Assembly: GCA_023512835.1 (NCBI GenBank)
Contig: CM042089.1
Coordinates: 19,720,438 to 19,784,437, forward strand
Length of the DNA: 64,000 bases
Source of the DNA: Taxillus chinensis
Lineage: Eukaryota; Streptophyta; Magnoliopsida; Santalales; Loranthaceae
Direction: 5' to 3'
Shown here: one piece after another, positions 11,301-23,639 of the stretch
Position numbering within the stretch: position 1 is the first letter of the stretch
Layout: the number at the start of each line of letters is the position of its first letter
Made by a program: the position numbers and the translations under genes
The notes under the pieces: generated by a model
Seen by the model: only the letters and a program-made list of their open reading frames with translations
Database searches by the model: none
What the model was told of the DNA's origin: nothing

Positions 11301-14300
11301 TGTGTTCCTCAATTAAGAAGAGCAAGATGTGCAATTTCAGAAAGGTTAGGAATGCCAATGTCAGACCACAAGTATAATTGGTTGCAAGTAATGCAAGGAT
11401 AAGGGTATCATAGCCTGATATGATTGCACACTGATTCTTTGTACCCTTCCCTGTTTTGTGGACTGTATGGCCTAGTTTACCATTGTTATAACTTGCCAGG
11501 AATGGCCTCTATCCTCTCATATACGATGGTGAAGTTGTGGTTACCTTAGAAAGTAATTTTAAATGATGTGTAAACGAAACAAAAATTCTCAAAAGCTACA
11601 TATCATCTCCTCAAGCATTTGATTAAGATAGTTCCACTGCAGTATCATGATTATATAGTTGAAATATAATTACAAAAAATTAAAGTTGATATTTTATTGC
11701 ATAGAAGTGTTTTTTGTTGCTTTTCTTGTTTTCTGCCTTTCCTCTTTTCTTTGCTCCCTAGCTCACTCTGGATCTTTTTTCTTTTTTTCTTTTGCTTTTT
11801 ATTCAAAATAAATAATAAATGTAACCTGTAGATGATGTTTGTGATTAAATTATGTCACGAATGCTTATTTGAAGCAGCCGTTACTATTTCTTGCACATTT
11901 TTCAAACTTTCAAAATCCCTTACTGTAGGTTGGATTCTATCGAGGACAGTTTTTTTTTTGGTAGGCATCTAAAAAAGGTCAAGGAACAAGTGTTTCAATC
12001 TTATCTCTTGAAAACTTGATAACCTTTTTGATGATCACAAACAGACACCATCTTGGGGTTTTTTTTGGTCCTACAATTTTTTATTATGCCTTCAATTTCT
12101 GTTAAATGTTTTACAGTTGAAGCTTCTATTTTTCGTTTTGGATTCTTCTATCTTCAAAGAGTTGTCAGAGTATTAAACGCGTGCCTGTGCTTGAAATATT
12201 TCTTCCAGGTGGATGTGAAGCAGAGTGATGAAGAGGGTGAAAGGCGATTCAATAAGCTTTCCATTGAAGAGCGAGGTAAATTTGATGAGGAAACTCTTGT
12301 CAATGTAAACAATATAAGAAAGAAAAGCACAAGCAGCCAAAGATCTAGTGGTTTCAGCAATGAATACATAGTGGTAAGTAAATGTTTTAATGGATTCTTT
12401 ATAGAATGTACTTTACTGCTTAAATTTTTAGAAAATAATGTTCTTTTGTTGTTGCATGCCTAATGATTATTGGCGCATTAATGGAGGCTTTACCTTTGAT
12501 GCATGTATAATATTGCCCTTGGGATGGCATGTTGCAATGGTTGTCCAAGATTCCATTTAAGTATTGTTTTTTTTTTTTAATTATTACACGGTTCAACCTA
12601 CCTCAGTTTCCTAAGATACTAGTTTAATGTGCTAAATATTTTGTTTTATATAATATGGTAATTGGGATGGCATTTAATATAGGGTGTCTCAATTTAGTTG
12701 CATTATGCTAATGTAATGCAAGGTTATTAAAGCAACACCTAAGCGATATGGCACTCCTGTCGGGTTATGGCATTTTGGTGCCATGTTACAAGAAAGGCGT
12801 GCACCTTGGACCCCATTGTAGTCCAAAGTGCACACCATGGAAGCCTTGAATGCTAGGTGAGTTCCAGGAGACTTAGGTTTTATTAAAGAAAAAAAACGAA
12901 AAAAAAAACATGGGATTTCTCTCTTTTCCCTAGTGATCAGATTTCACAACGCAGTTTCAATATTGGGGGTGGCTCCTGCAGGTTTCATTGATGGCAGCAG
13001 AAAGCTCTGACGAGGGAGTCAGTTTGATCTAGTGATGGCAGCAACCTTCATGGTGGTTGGTGCTGGGTTGCTGGTGAGCTTTGGAAACATTTGAGTAGCG
13101 ACAATTAGGAGGAAGGTGAACAAAATATTCATAAATATTTTTGGGATTGACTTAAAAATTCATTTACATTCGTTCGTCAAGGAAGTTAATTGTTCACGAA
13201 AATTATTTTTATGTTCATGAAAATAAACAACCAAACATAAATATGCTAGTGTTCGGATTATTCAATGTTCATGACAAGGTTCAAAAATACAGACTAAGAT
13301 GTCGCGTTTGTATCATCGCCTCAAAGCTTAGCTCCCCTAGAACGAGCTCCCCCGAACACCGATCTGCTGACACTCGTCTCGATTTGGTGAGATTAGCTGA
13401 GGCACCCCATTTCGCTGCCTCATACAGAGTATGGGATGAGGTGGCGCCTCTATCTCCCTCAACAAAAAAAAAGTTAAAAAGAGAACCTATCTTATCAATG
13501 GTTTAAAGTATCGGACGATCCGACCACATATCGAATAATCCGATCAGGTATCGGAGGTCACCAATATGAGAAGTTAGGATAATACAACAAACTCCTTGAT
13601 TAGGATGTTTCTCGGGAATCTCGGTTGAGACGTGTTGAGTCACTAAAATCAAGGGATTTTCTTCTCGTCTCGACTGAGATCTCAACCAAGATTTTTGAGT
13701 TCCGTCGCTGCCATTTGACACAGTTGTTGCTGATAGGCTGAGTCATGCTAGTCCTTGGATCATCATCTTCGGTGAAAGATTGCCATCGTCCTAGCCCACT
13801 TGTACGATTGGCTTTAACGATCAATCAACAACCCCACTATCGATCAATCAACTATTGTCATCCTTATCCCTACCTCATCGATTGATGTCAATGAAGCTTG
13901 CACCAGTCTTACTTGTGTCAACTCTGCTGCACTGATGTTGGTGCCCACATCATGACTTGTTTCCTTGTGCAAGCTTCCTATGTATTTGTGACGTGTCAAC
14001 ATTCTATTGGTCCCAATGATTCAATCAGGCCCATTCATGATTTGATTAGACCTAATATATCACATGTGTGTGAAGAGGCTTGTATGTAAAATAACCCATA
14101 TATAAAATATATATTTTTATTTTATATCTTTTTATTTGGTTTTATTATGTTTATTAAAATTTTAATTAATATTTTAAAAAATAATAGGTAAAATAAAGTG
14201 ATTAATTTACCTTTTTTGGGTGTTCATTCAAATAGGTTAATGTTTGTAGGATAATTAGGTTTTTAATAGTAATTAAATTGAATAAAATAAATAAAATTAA

Positions 14301-17300
14301 GTTTATTAGTTTTTTAATTCAAATAAAATAAAATGTTAAATATTAGAAAACTTAAAAATCAAAGAACTAAGAGTTAATTTTTTTAAAGACTTCATTTAAT
14401 TTTTTATATGATTTTATTAGTTTAAAGTTAATAATATATTTATTTTAATATCACAATAGTGTGCTATCATTTTTTTATTATAAATATTATAAGTTATATA
14501 ATGTACTTTAAAATTTATTTTGCTTGTTGAATAGTTTTAATAAGAGCCTCTTTTTTTGATTTCTTGAAAAAAATAATATTATTTAATGCCTAAAGTTATA
14601 TTTTGCCCAGCAAGTTGTTCTCGACATCCACAACCGCATCACGATGATGGCTATAACTGCAAATTTGATCCATGATCACAACATCGTCTCCTTCTCACTC
14701 TCTCAAAGCCTCTTCTCTCTCATTGATCTACCTTCTTTGCGTCAATGTTGTCGATTAGCCTCCTTTCTCCTTCACCTACCTTCTGCCTCCTCTCTCTCCT
14801 CTCTTGAAGTCTTTGCCGAGATTGCCTCAATTGTTGTTGTCAATCAAGCTTTGATGATCATTGCTCATTATTGCACCTAGTTATGATTGATGTTTTTATG
14901 TATATATGTAATGTTCTTTTTAAAGAATTTTTTTGGTATTTTTTTGTATGTTATTATTTTTTGTTATGTTTTTATTTTATTTTATTATTAATACTTGTTG
15001 ATTTTAGAAAGAAAAAAAATATTAACTTAAAAAATAAGTTTAACAAATAGGATATTATTAATAAGTGTTGTTATTAAAATTTGTTATTATATATTATTAT
15101 TAGTTTCTACTTACGTGTTTTAGGATGATGATGGGTGTGGTTTTATTATTATTGAATATTTGGATTTGGATATCTATGTTTAAAGTTTTTAGTATGAATT
15201 TATTATTTTTTCTAATATAGCTTCTCTTACTTATAAAAAAAATATGATTTTATTATTTTAAAATTAATTTCGTATAAAATTCAATTTTGAAAAAAAAAAT
15301 ATTTAAGTTTGTTGAAATCATCCAAAAAAAAAATAGGAGCCTACAATAATAATAAAAAAAATCAAACCAAACCAACTAATCTTAATTCCAATAACTTACA
15401 TCCTCAATGAGTGTTAATTGTAGTTTTGCTAGATCATTGGCTGGAGTGTGGTAGTTGTCGGCAAAGGCTGGAAGAAGTGCCTTTATTTTATTCTCTATTT
15501 TTTTATTTCATTTTTCTTTGTTGGTTATGGAAGTAGATGGAGAACAACAGGGTGGCTTTAGGAATTTTATTCAGGGTGTTCAATTTTTATTATAAATCTT
15601 AAATGTAACACTATAAAAAAGTATTACATAAAATATTATTAAATTAAGATAGTTATATAAATTTTAAAATATAACATTACTAAAAAAATTCAAGAAATTT
15701 CATAAAATTCTCATGTAGTCTTCATGGCTTGATATTCTTACATGATAACATCAGTTCTCGTAGTTCAGGTTCTGAAGGAAAATTATTTAAGTCAACGCAA
15801 ATTCGCTTAGAAAAAAAGGCAGAAGTAGAAAAAATTTTGATTTCCTTATTACAAATTTATCTATTACTAGCAACAACAATTGAAAATACTTAAAAACTAC
15901 AAATATTAAATTTATTATAGTACGTAATCAAGCACTACAAAATTCATTATATCAAACACTAGTATAACCACAAAAAAAGACAATACTTAAAAACTACAAA
16001 CATCAAACAGTAGCTATTTATACATTAAAAAATTTTCTAAATCAAAGCTCAATTAAAATTATTGAATAACACAATACGAATAAAAGGGTCAACAAACAAA
16101 TCAGACCAAAAGAGTTATTGTATATGTGTGCGTAATATATATTAATTACTGTTCGTTGGTTTTTGATCACATTACATAGGAAACCATATACGAGTGGGTC
16201 TGTTTATTTCAGTAAATTAGAAGACAACACTTTTGTCCAAAATATGAAAAATATGTTGCTTATTCCTCTTACAAAAAAGAGAATGATGATGCAGTAGCTA
16301 TATTTATTTTCCTACATAGATGAGATTTTTACTACTAGATATTTAAAATTTCACAATACATTTCCAAATTATTAAAAAGGATAGTAGTCAGAGGCAGACC
16401 CACCTGATTCCTTGGGACGGGTCGGACGGTGTCCGGCTGGGTCTAGATCTCGGTCGATGTAGGAAGGCGCTGGACTGCTGGCAGGCAATGGTTGCTAGCG
16501 GGCAACAAGTAGCAGGCAATGGGTGCCACAACATTGGGCGATGGTTGCTGGCAAGCAGCGCAGCACAGCGCGCAGCGGACGTTGGGCGTTGGCAGGCCGC
16601 AAGCTGCTGCCGGCGGGCGTTGGGGTTGGGCAGCTGTGCCTTGCAGCTTTTATGCAGACGGGATAGGGTGTGCAATGACTAGGTTAGGGTGTGCAGACTT
16701 GTTTTGACATAATATTTTAATTAAATATTATTACTTAAAAAAAAATTATAGCAGGCCAGGGTGTGTAGCTGCACACCCTCAGCATAACCTAGCGTCGCCC
16801 GTGGAGAACAATGCTTATTAAATTAAGATAAATATTAATTATTTATAAAATGATTAATATTTATCATAAAAATTAAAATATTTCTATTTCTTAATTTGAT
16901 TTATAAAATGATTAATATTTGAATATTTTAAATATAATGTATGTTTGATTTAATTGATTATATATTAATGTTCTTGAAGTACAATATTTAGTCCTTTATT
17001 TCTTAATATACATACTTAATTACTCAAAAACATATATAAATAATTTATAGAAATTAGCTATCACAAAATATTATGATATTTAGTATTCTTATAAAAAATT
17101 TATAATACAAACACCTTTGTTGCCTAAGTGGCAACCAGGCGGCGCTCAGGTATCGCCTTGCCTTGTGGTATCTTTCATTGCTTTGGTCACCTTGGCATTT
17201 TGATAAGCTTGATGTAATGAGCTGAACTTTGATATGTTTTGTCTATTATGTTTTGCATATCATATATCAAATTCTAAATTTATGTGTATATAAAATATGC

Positions 17301-18195
17301 ATGCATTTCTATATTTCCAAAATATGACAGGATGTTACAAATGCGTCTTGCATGTAGAGTAAATTAGTAATCTTTTATGCATTATAATTCTAAACTTTGT
17401 TAGATGAAATATAGACAAATAGGAAGAGCAAAACATATATGTAGGCAACTCTACGTCAACCCTTTTGAATTTTGATACTAAATTATTTAGCCGTTCACTA
17501 TTACTAGCACGCAACACTTCAACTAGATAGACAGCATCACATATCACTCTCCATGAACTTTAACCTGGCACTTTCAACTGTTAGTTCCTTTAGGCTGATC
17601 TTTAAAGTTATTGGAACAATGGAACATTGCACAAAATCTTATACTCTTTGATTTATCTTTCACCGCTATATCACAATCCTTAAAACTGTCAAGAACTAAC
17701 CACAGGCAAAGGATTCTGTGGGTTCATCACACAACAATGACGGCCTAAAACAATAGCCAACAGGATATCTGACATGATATTCATGTAGTTGCCCTCTCAT
17801 TTCCATATGCATGAAAGTTCCAACAATTCATTATAGGGTTTGGTAATGCTATTGAATTATGTATTCATCTCTTTCTCTCACAATTTATTAATAAGAAATC
17901 GTCCATTTTCAGATAACAATTATAGTGGCTGCCCAAGGAGTCCATAGATTGCCCACCATAAATGGCAGTGGAGACTTGAAAGAAGCCCTGCAGAAACTTG
18001 GTTCCATCCCTTCCGGCAAAACACTAGTAAGATGAATTCTCCTACTTATATTACATCATGATAACGATATTTCTATCTAATATTTCAAAATTTTCAATTC
18101 AGGCTGTCGAGGTGTTGTGGACTCCTCAAAATGAAAATGACACACTTTCAGAGAGGGAACTACTTAAAGACTATTCACTTTTGAGGCCTTTATAA
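8314..18195 (+). CDS. FLAP1: FLAP1-like chloroplast membrane protein (DUF1517), six exons, 395 aa
   Basis: Exons: 8314-8970, 10138-10240, 10692-10747, 12209-12373, 17913-18026, 18103-18195. All introns are GT-AG and the 396 codons close on TAA. The start ATG at 8314 has a CCATGG context and begins a transit-peptide-like leader. A hydrophobic segment (about 94-109) is followed by NSALA and a Gly/Ser-rich stretch (117-175). A second membrane segment lies at 179-198. The C-terminal part (YVLTETTLALLRHPDYCISAY split over exons 2 and 3, VDVKQSDEEGERRFNKLS, TITIIVAAQGVHRLP, VLWTPQNENDTLSERELL) is the DUF1517 domain. From memory, Arabidopsis FLAP1, a chloroplast protein affecting proton balance and quenching under fluctuating light, belongs to this family and is of similar length. 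The family assignment is firm. The exact orthologue is inferred. Confidence 0.88.
8971..10137 (+). other. Intron 1 of the FLAP1-like gene
   Basis: 1.17 kb, T-rich with a GT start and TTTGCAG end. Short open frames in it have no recognisable homology. I see no repeat boundaries. Confidence 0.7.
10748..12208 (+). other. Intron 3 of the FLAP1-like gene
   Basis: 1.46 kb between GTAAGT and TTCCAG. No recognisable element or RNA gene was seen. Confidence 0.65.
12719..17211. mobile_element. hAT-like element (no transposase seen) inside intron 4 of the FLAP1-like gene
   Basis: The ends are imperfect terminal inverted repeats: CAAGGTTATTAAA at 12719-12731 against CAAGCTTATCAAA (complement of 17199-17211), 11 of 13 identical. 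They are flanked by an exact 8-bp direct repeat ATGTAATG (12711-12718 and 17212-17219), the duplication length of hAT transposons. Subterminal CCTAAGCG-like GC-rich motifs occur near both ends. The 4.49 kb interior has no long open frame resembling a transposase, so it is probably non-autonomous. Part of its length comes from a nested element at 15548-16801. Without it the host intron would be about 1.05 kb. Confidence 0.72.
15548..16801. mobile_element. Nested TIR transposon inside the hAT-like element
   Basis: The left end CAGGGTGGCTTTAGG and the complement of the right end CGGGCGACGCTAGG are similar, as are the following AGGGTGTTCAA and AGGGTGTGCAG, giving an imperfect inverted repeat of about 33 bp. 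A 10-bp direct repeat TGGAGAACAA flanks it (15538-15547 and 16802-16811). The interior holds a GC-rich block (about 16390-16660) in an otherwise AT-rich element. The duplication length fits a Mutator-like element, or a hAT with two chance extra bases. No transposase is seen. Confidence 0.65.
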
Positions 18196-20401
18196 GTTCA
18201 TGTATGCTCACTCTGCCGCCTGTATATTTTGCAGTAGAAGAAACAAACAAACTACATTTAGGATCACGAAATCATTGTTTCTGTGAACTGTATATTAACT
18301 GTACTGAACCTGTGAACTCATATGTTCAGAGCAAATCTCTTGTTCCACAAAATGTCTTTGACAACAATATTGAAAGTGATTGCAAGTGCGGAAGTGAGGC
18401 TTGTGATGCAATTTTGTACATTGTACTGGACTGTGCAAGTCAGAAATCAGAATCAATAGATAGATTGAATATCTTACTTCCAGTCAATAGTAAAACATAC
18501 GTCTAGCTAAACTTAAATGCAAAATTTCTTTTTAATGTGACATGCCATGTGCCTTTCATCTTAGTCCTGGTAAATGAGAAAAGTTGCAATATCAGGTCTA
18601 GGGGCTAAAAGGTTTTTAATTCGTTGAATTTCAGAACAGCATTTTTATTTCTTCCCGACAGGAGATAAATATTACTAGCGAAGGAAAATATAATGGTTAA
18701 AATGTTCGTAGGTGGGTGCTCTTCAATGTTGGGGCTCTCATCTAAGGTGGAGAAGGCATACTTGAATGTTCAAGAATCACTTCTTTTCTTGGTGGAACCC
18801 CAAAACTATGCACCGATGGTGATCTAACTTTGTCTGCGTTTAAAGTAATGGTAGAGATCCATGACTTCACATTATGTTTCTTGGCTTTGGATTCAATCTG
18901 GGGATACGCTGGTGAAGGATGTGTTTTATCCATTTTTAAAATATGATAGAAAAGAGTTCCAATACGGCTGGCTTTATGATTTTTAGTCTATTCTATTTAT
19001 TTATATGGTTTTTTAAGCTGAATAATTCTTCATACAATTTAGATGATTTGTAGGAACTAAAGCCCAAAATTTTTAGTAGAGATTATGATGAGGGTATCTA
19101 CTTTGTTTTGTTCTGTTTTATGATCCCATAGAAAATAAAATAAAATATATGAGGAATATCTGAAACATGCTCAATTAATCTGATGATGCCAATAAGGCAC
19201 ACTACCATCTCTGACTAAAACTCGCAACATGAAACGCGGGTTTGCTCCGATTCCAATCATTTAATGAAGACATGCAAATTCACAACAATAATAGTATTCA
19301 TCATTTATTAAGATGCACGTTAAACTTGCGTCTGGATTCTCTTCCTACTCTAAAATAATGACCTCATCGCTTGCATCGCCTCTGAAATTCTGTAGCTGAG
19401 TGATACAACTCACCCTGAGTCAAGTGACTTGAGCTCCCATGGACCGACGTAGCTGGCCACTGCCAACTTTTCACGTTTTAAAAAAAGCACCCAACATTGA
19501 CTTCAGAGCAAACAGCATCCAACTTCAATAATATAATAATGTACTCCTCCGAATTGTTTTTTTAAAATTCATTAACATTGGCATTTTTTATTCAACATAG
19601 TGGCCAACAGATTACTAGTGCAGTCACAAGTGGGTCAAAAATCTGCCAAACCATGCCCAATTCTGAGCTATTCGTTGCCAAAGATAAGATAAGATAATAT
19701 CATCACGGCATTGGTGGCCGAATATGCCCACAGTAGGTGAACTTATGATTGGCCCTCAGCCTCTCTGCATATGCAGGTGCAATACAAGTTACCTGTCATC
19801 CCCAAGTGATTAGTTCAGCAGCAAGGAGCTCCCTTCTTTTTGTTCTTACCTGTTATGTATATCAAAACTCTGCATGTCATCACGGCATAGTGGCCGAATA
19901 TGTCCACAGAGAGTGAACTTATGATTGGCCCTCTGTCTCTATGCGTTAAAAGGTGAAAAACAAGTTAACAGTCTTGCCCAAGTGATTAGTTCAGCAGTAC
20001 GGAGTCATTTTCTGATGACTCGAAACTTCAACTTTGCAAGGCACCCTCATAGGCCTCAGGTGAAACCAAACTTGGAGGGAGGTTATTCTCAGGCCACTCT
20101 CCAAGTAAATTGATTAGAACTCCCATGTTACCACCACCAATCCCATAGTGGGGAATTCATTACAACACGTACTATGGCTACAATAACTAGTGTGAATAAC
20201 CCACCAAATGTTTTTTTAAAAGACAAAAACCGTACTTATTGTCAGATGGGTCTTTTCCTTTATTGTTATTATTATTATTATTATCATTATTATTATTATC
20301 ATCGGGTAGGTAATGGAATTGTGTTGGGAACCAAAGAGGGGGCAAGCAGCAAATATCAATACAAACCATGAAGAATCAAGAGTATGCAATAACATTATTT
20401 A
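18196..20401. other. Intergenic region between the FLAP1-like gene and the WNK gene (tail to tail)
   Basis: 2.2 kb. It should contain the 3' ends of two convergent transcripts. The one structure seen is the two-copy tandem repeat at 19701-20004, plus an (ATT)n run near 20261-20300. No further gene is supported. Confidence 0.6.
19701..20004 (+). repeat. Two-copy tandem duplication, about 127 bp per copy, 177 bp period
   Basis: 19701-19828 and 19878-20004 share CATCACGGCAT, GTGGCCGAATATG, GTGAACTTATGATTGGCCCT and CCCAAGTGATTAGTTCAGCA in the same order with scattered differences. This indicates an old local duplication between the two convergent genes. Confidence 0.8.
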
Positions 20402-23400
20402 CTATATCTCCACAGCATCAACCGGTAAAGAAGTAGTTCTATGAAGAGAGTGGGACAATAATGCACTATTGTAGAAACCGTTAAAAACCAGTAGTTCCCT
20501 TGCATTTGGAGCTTCCCTTGTCGACTTGTGGTTTCTGAGGTAACTATTTTGTCTATCCCGATACAAACTTGAACCAAACTCACTATCAGATGCACAAGAT
20601 CTTAGTAAATTTCTATTATTGCCAGCCTCCGACTGAGTTGAACAAAGGCCTGAAGGGTTTCCCATATGTTCCAACTGGAGATCCATTAGCTCCCTCGTCT
20701 TCATCTGATTCTCTGCTTTCATCCACCTTGTCTCTTGCTGAGTTTCGTTCTCATGATCATCTGAAGGCTCATCGGAGAACAAACAACGTTTTGTGAAAGA
20801 ATTTGAATCGTGTAATGGAGTGAAACAATTCAGGCAATGTGATGCAACCTTATTTTCCGTTCCTGCGCTTGTTTCTTCAAATGTTTCTTGATCCAGGTGT
20901 AGGTGTTCTGGGTTGAAATGACTTTGTCTAGAGCCCACTGAACTGAACTCACAGCCAGCATGCGGATCCCAAATTTCATTACGGTGCATATCATCTATAT
21001 TCTCAGGTTGTTGGTCAGGCCCATCAACTTGGTACATGATCTCCTCAAAGCGGCCATGCATGGCCGAACAAGGAGGATTACTTGGAACCAAATTCTCCAA
21101 GGAGCTATTGGAGGTGCGGTCAGAAGAACAACTTTGACACAATTTTGAATTTGCAAAGCGAGGGGTTTCTTCTATTCCAGGCCCTGGCTTCCACTCGGGC
21201 ACTAAGGACGAAATCTCCCCATCAATCATATCAGCTATTTTGGTCACATCTTGGTCGGTAATGTCGAGCTCCCCAACCATTTCGGTTGCGACACTCAATG
21301 CTGTGTCCATTTCAATGTCAAATGGGAAATAAATATTTCTTATTCGATCTGCAAAAGGAATCTTCAAGTTATTACTGATAAAATGAAAACCAGCAGGAAT
21401 TAAAAACAAAAAAAAATTATTGAGATTTTTATCCCTCTAACTGCAGAACCTTCTTGGTCCGCAATTCTGAGCCGTAAAAATATTGAATCATCTTCTCTCC
21501 TCTTTCCTTTGATGCTTACGTCAACATTTTGTGAATACTCATCATCATAATACTCAAAAAGCTCAATCCCACATGGCTCAACCTCAGCGAGATGATACCC
21601 AAAGCCGTTTTGAGTTTCAATACCAATGCCATTAGAGTAATGATCGTTATTTACAGAGCAACCATCACTGTGTTTCATGCTGGGTTGCCTTAATAAAGGG
21701 GTTGTGGCACTGAACTCTCTCCGGGTGTCTTTTGGGATTAAATCAGATTCGAAATCATCAATTTGGAGAAATGGGTCTTGCAATAGCTCACTTGCAGAGA
21801 GCCTCAATGACACAGTTGCCAGACATTTCTCGACGAACTGTCGCACCTCTGGATCCTTTACTTTATGCAAAGCTTCTGGTTTTTTCCCCTGGACATAAAA
21901 CTTGCCAATGAAGCGAGCAGAAGAAACATATGTAAGGGAAGAGAGAGAGGGAGAAGAAGAGGAAACTAACAGAGATAACTTTCTTGTAGATTTCAGCAGG
22001 ATGGGTACATTCACTGTATGGATATTCAAAGGTAACCATCTCCAAGATGCACATACCGAAAGAGTATATGTCAACTAATTCATTGTATTCCTCTTCGTAC
22101 ACTTCTGGTGCCATGAATTCTGGTGTTCCTGATGGACACAAATTTCAAAAAATAAAATATAACAACAATGAACACTATATCAATTCATTCATTCTTCTTA
22201 CAAACCGAATATGTCAAGGGCATGTCAAAACAAATAAGATATTCCATGTCTGTTTCATTATAGTAAATTCACATTTTCTACTTTCCAGTTGAACTTGAAC
22301 TAGACACTTCTCTAGCGTTTTCAATCGTGCATAGAAACTACTGAACTTTGACAGCATCTTATGTTTTAATCGTAAGTACAAAACTTCTTAAGTACAAAAC
22401 ACGTGTTAAAATAGAAGTAGTTTTGCAAGCTGCAAGGTATGCTCAATAACATACCAAAACAATGGGTAGCAACATTCAAAAAAAATCAATATGGGATTCA
22501 AATCGGTTAGACATACCAACACAATGGGCAGCATGCGATTTGCGGAGGATAGCAGCCAGACCGAGATCACCGATCTTAACTTCCCCCGTGTTGCCATTGA
22601 CAAAAATGTTGTCACATTTGAGATCCCTGTGGATCACAGGGGGTTCATGGTTATGGAGATAGAGTAGCCCACTCAAGATTTGCCTGCACCAATGCTTCAC
22701 CACCCTAATGTTAACCTTCTTATGCCTCTGCCGGTACCTGTCAAACACCAACACCATAAGACGGAGAAATGGACGAAAATACTATGAACTGAAGAACCCA
22801 AATTGAACTTTTCTGATAGTGGAAAGACCACTAAGAAAAAAAAACAGCATAACACAGGGAAGGGAATCAATAAGCCATCGGGAGTTTAACCGTATCCAAA
22901 CAAACTCTCATCCCCAAAGGAGAGGGGGATCCAAATCAAAATTTTATGAATACTATGGAGGACCCAGAAAGCATGACCACATGAGAGGGAAGAAATATCA
23001 AGAACTCGCGGTGTCTCCTAAGTACTCACTGTCTCAAAGTCCCAGAAGTGAACATCTCGGTGACAAAGTTGATGTTCCTATTGGCACTGTCCACCCAGGA
23101 CGTGTAGAACTTCATTATGTTCTTGTGCTTGAGGGTCTTAAGGAGATGGATTTCACAGTAGAGTCTCTCAAGATCTTCGGGACTTTGGAGGAAATAGTAG
23201 AGCTCGACTTGGTTCCAGGCAACCTCAATCCCTTCATACTCATCAAATGCTCTGTACCTGCAGGAATCACAAAACCCCACAAAGAAACCAAATAAATAAA
23301 TAAATTCAGCTACCCATTTCCACAAAGTCCCTGAAACCCGCAATTGACGAGAAATCTGAACTGGGTATGCCAAAAATGAATCACGACAGACGCAGAATCA

Positions 23401-23639
23401 ATGAAAATTGAGTTCGAACTCGTCGTACACTGTTTTTGAAGACCCTTTGCCTAGAATTTCATTATACTGCATCCAAATATGTGACAGAAACAATTTTAAA
23501 AATAATGCCAACTCTCAGTAGCCAAACAGAACTTCAGAGAGAGAGATGGAGAGACGTATACTCTGCCATATCTTCCCGTGGGATCAACTTCAACGAAATC
23601 TGAATCATCTGGTTCAAGATCTGGGTAGACACCATTCAT
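20402..23639 (-). CDS. WNK: WNK (with-no-lysine) serine/threonine kinase, seven exons, 702 aa
   Basis: Exons (minus strand): 23639-23562, 23466-23429, 23257-23030, 22737-22517, 22128-21971, 21888-21450, 21348-20402. The total is 703 codons including the TAG stop. The kinase domain spans about 26-281. The glycine loop GKGSSKT carries the WNK-type catalytic Lys37, while Asn54 in EVAWNQ replaces the usual subdomain II lysine. Asp153 lies in [11 protein letters not shown] at 172-174 and APE at 195-197. An OSR1_C-type regulatory domain follows (about 367-440: [36 protein letters not shown]). The remaining 260 residues are Ser/Asn-rich and of low complexity. Plant WNKs act in ion, flowering-time and stress signalling. 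The subgroup is not resolved. The 5' leader (23640-24010) is CT-rich on the coding strand and shows no clear TATA box. The second exon is only 38 nt. Confidence 0.93.

Noticed and set aside
13503..13860. Possible additional nested element (TATCGGACGATCCGA words; CAAGGTTCAAAAATAC near 13276)
   Set aside because: No matching opposite end or target duplication could be found within the larger hAT-like element.
16388..16707. GC-rich open frames on both strands
   Set aside because: Located inside the nested transposon, similar length on both strands, no domain. A GC-rich block, not a gene.
22819..23295. 158-codon + strand open frame over the WNK gene
   Set aside because: Antisense shadow of WNK exon 3 and its introns. 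The minus strand has conserved kinase motifs and splice sites.
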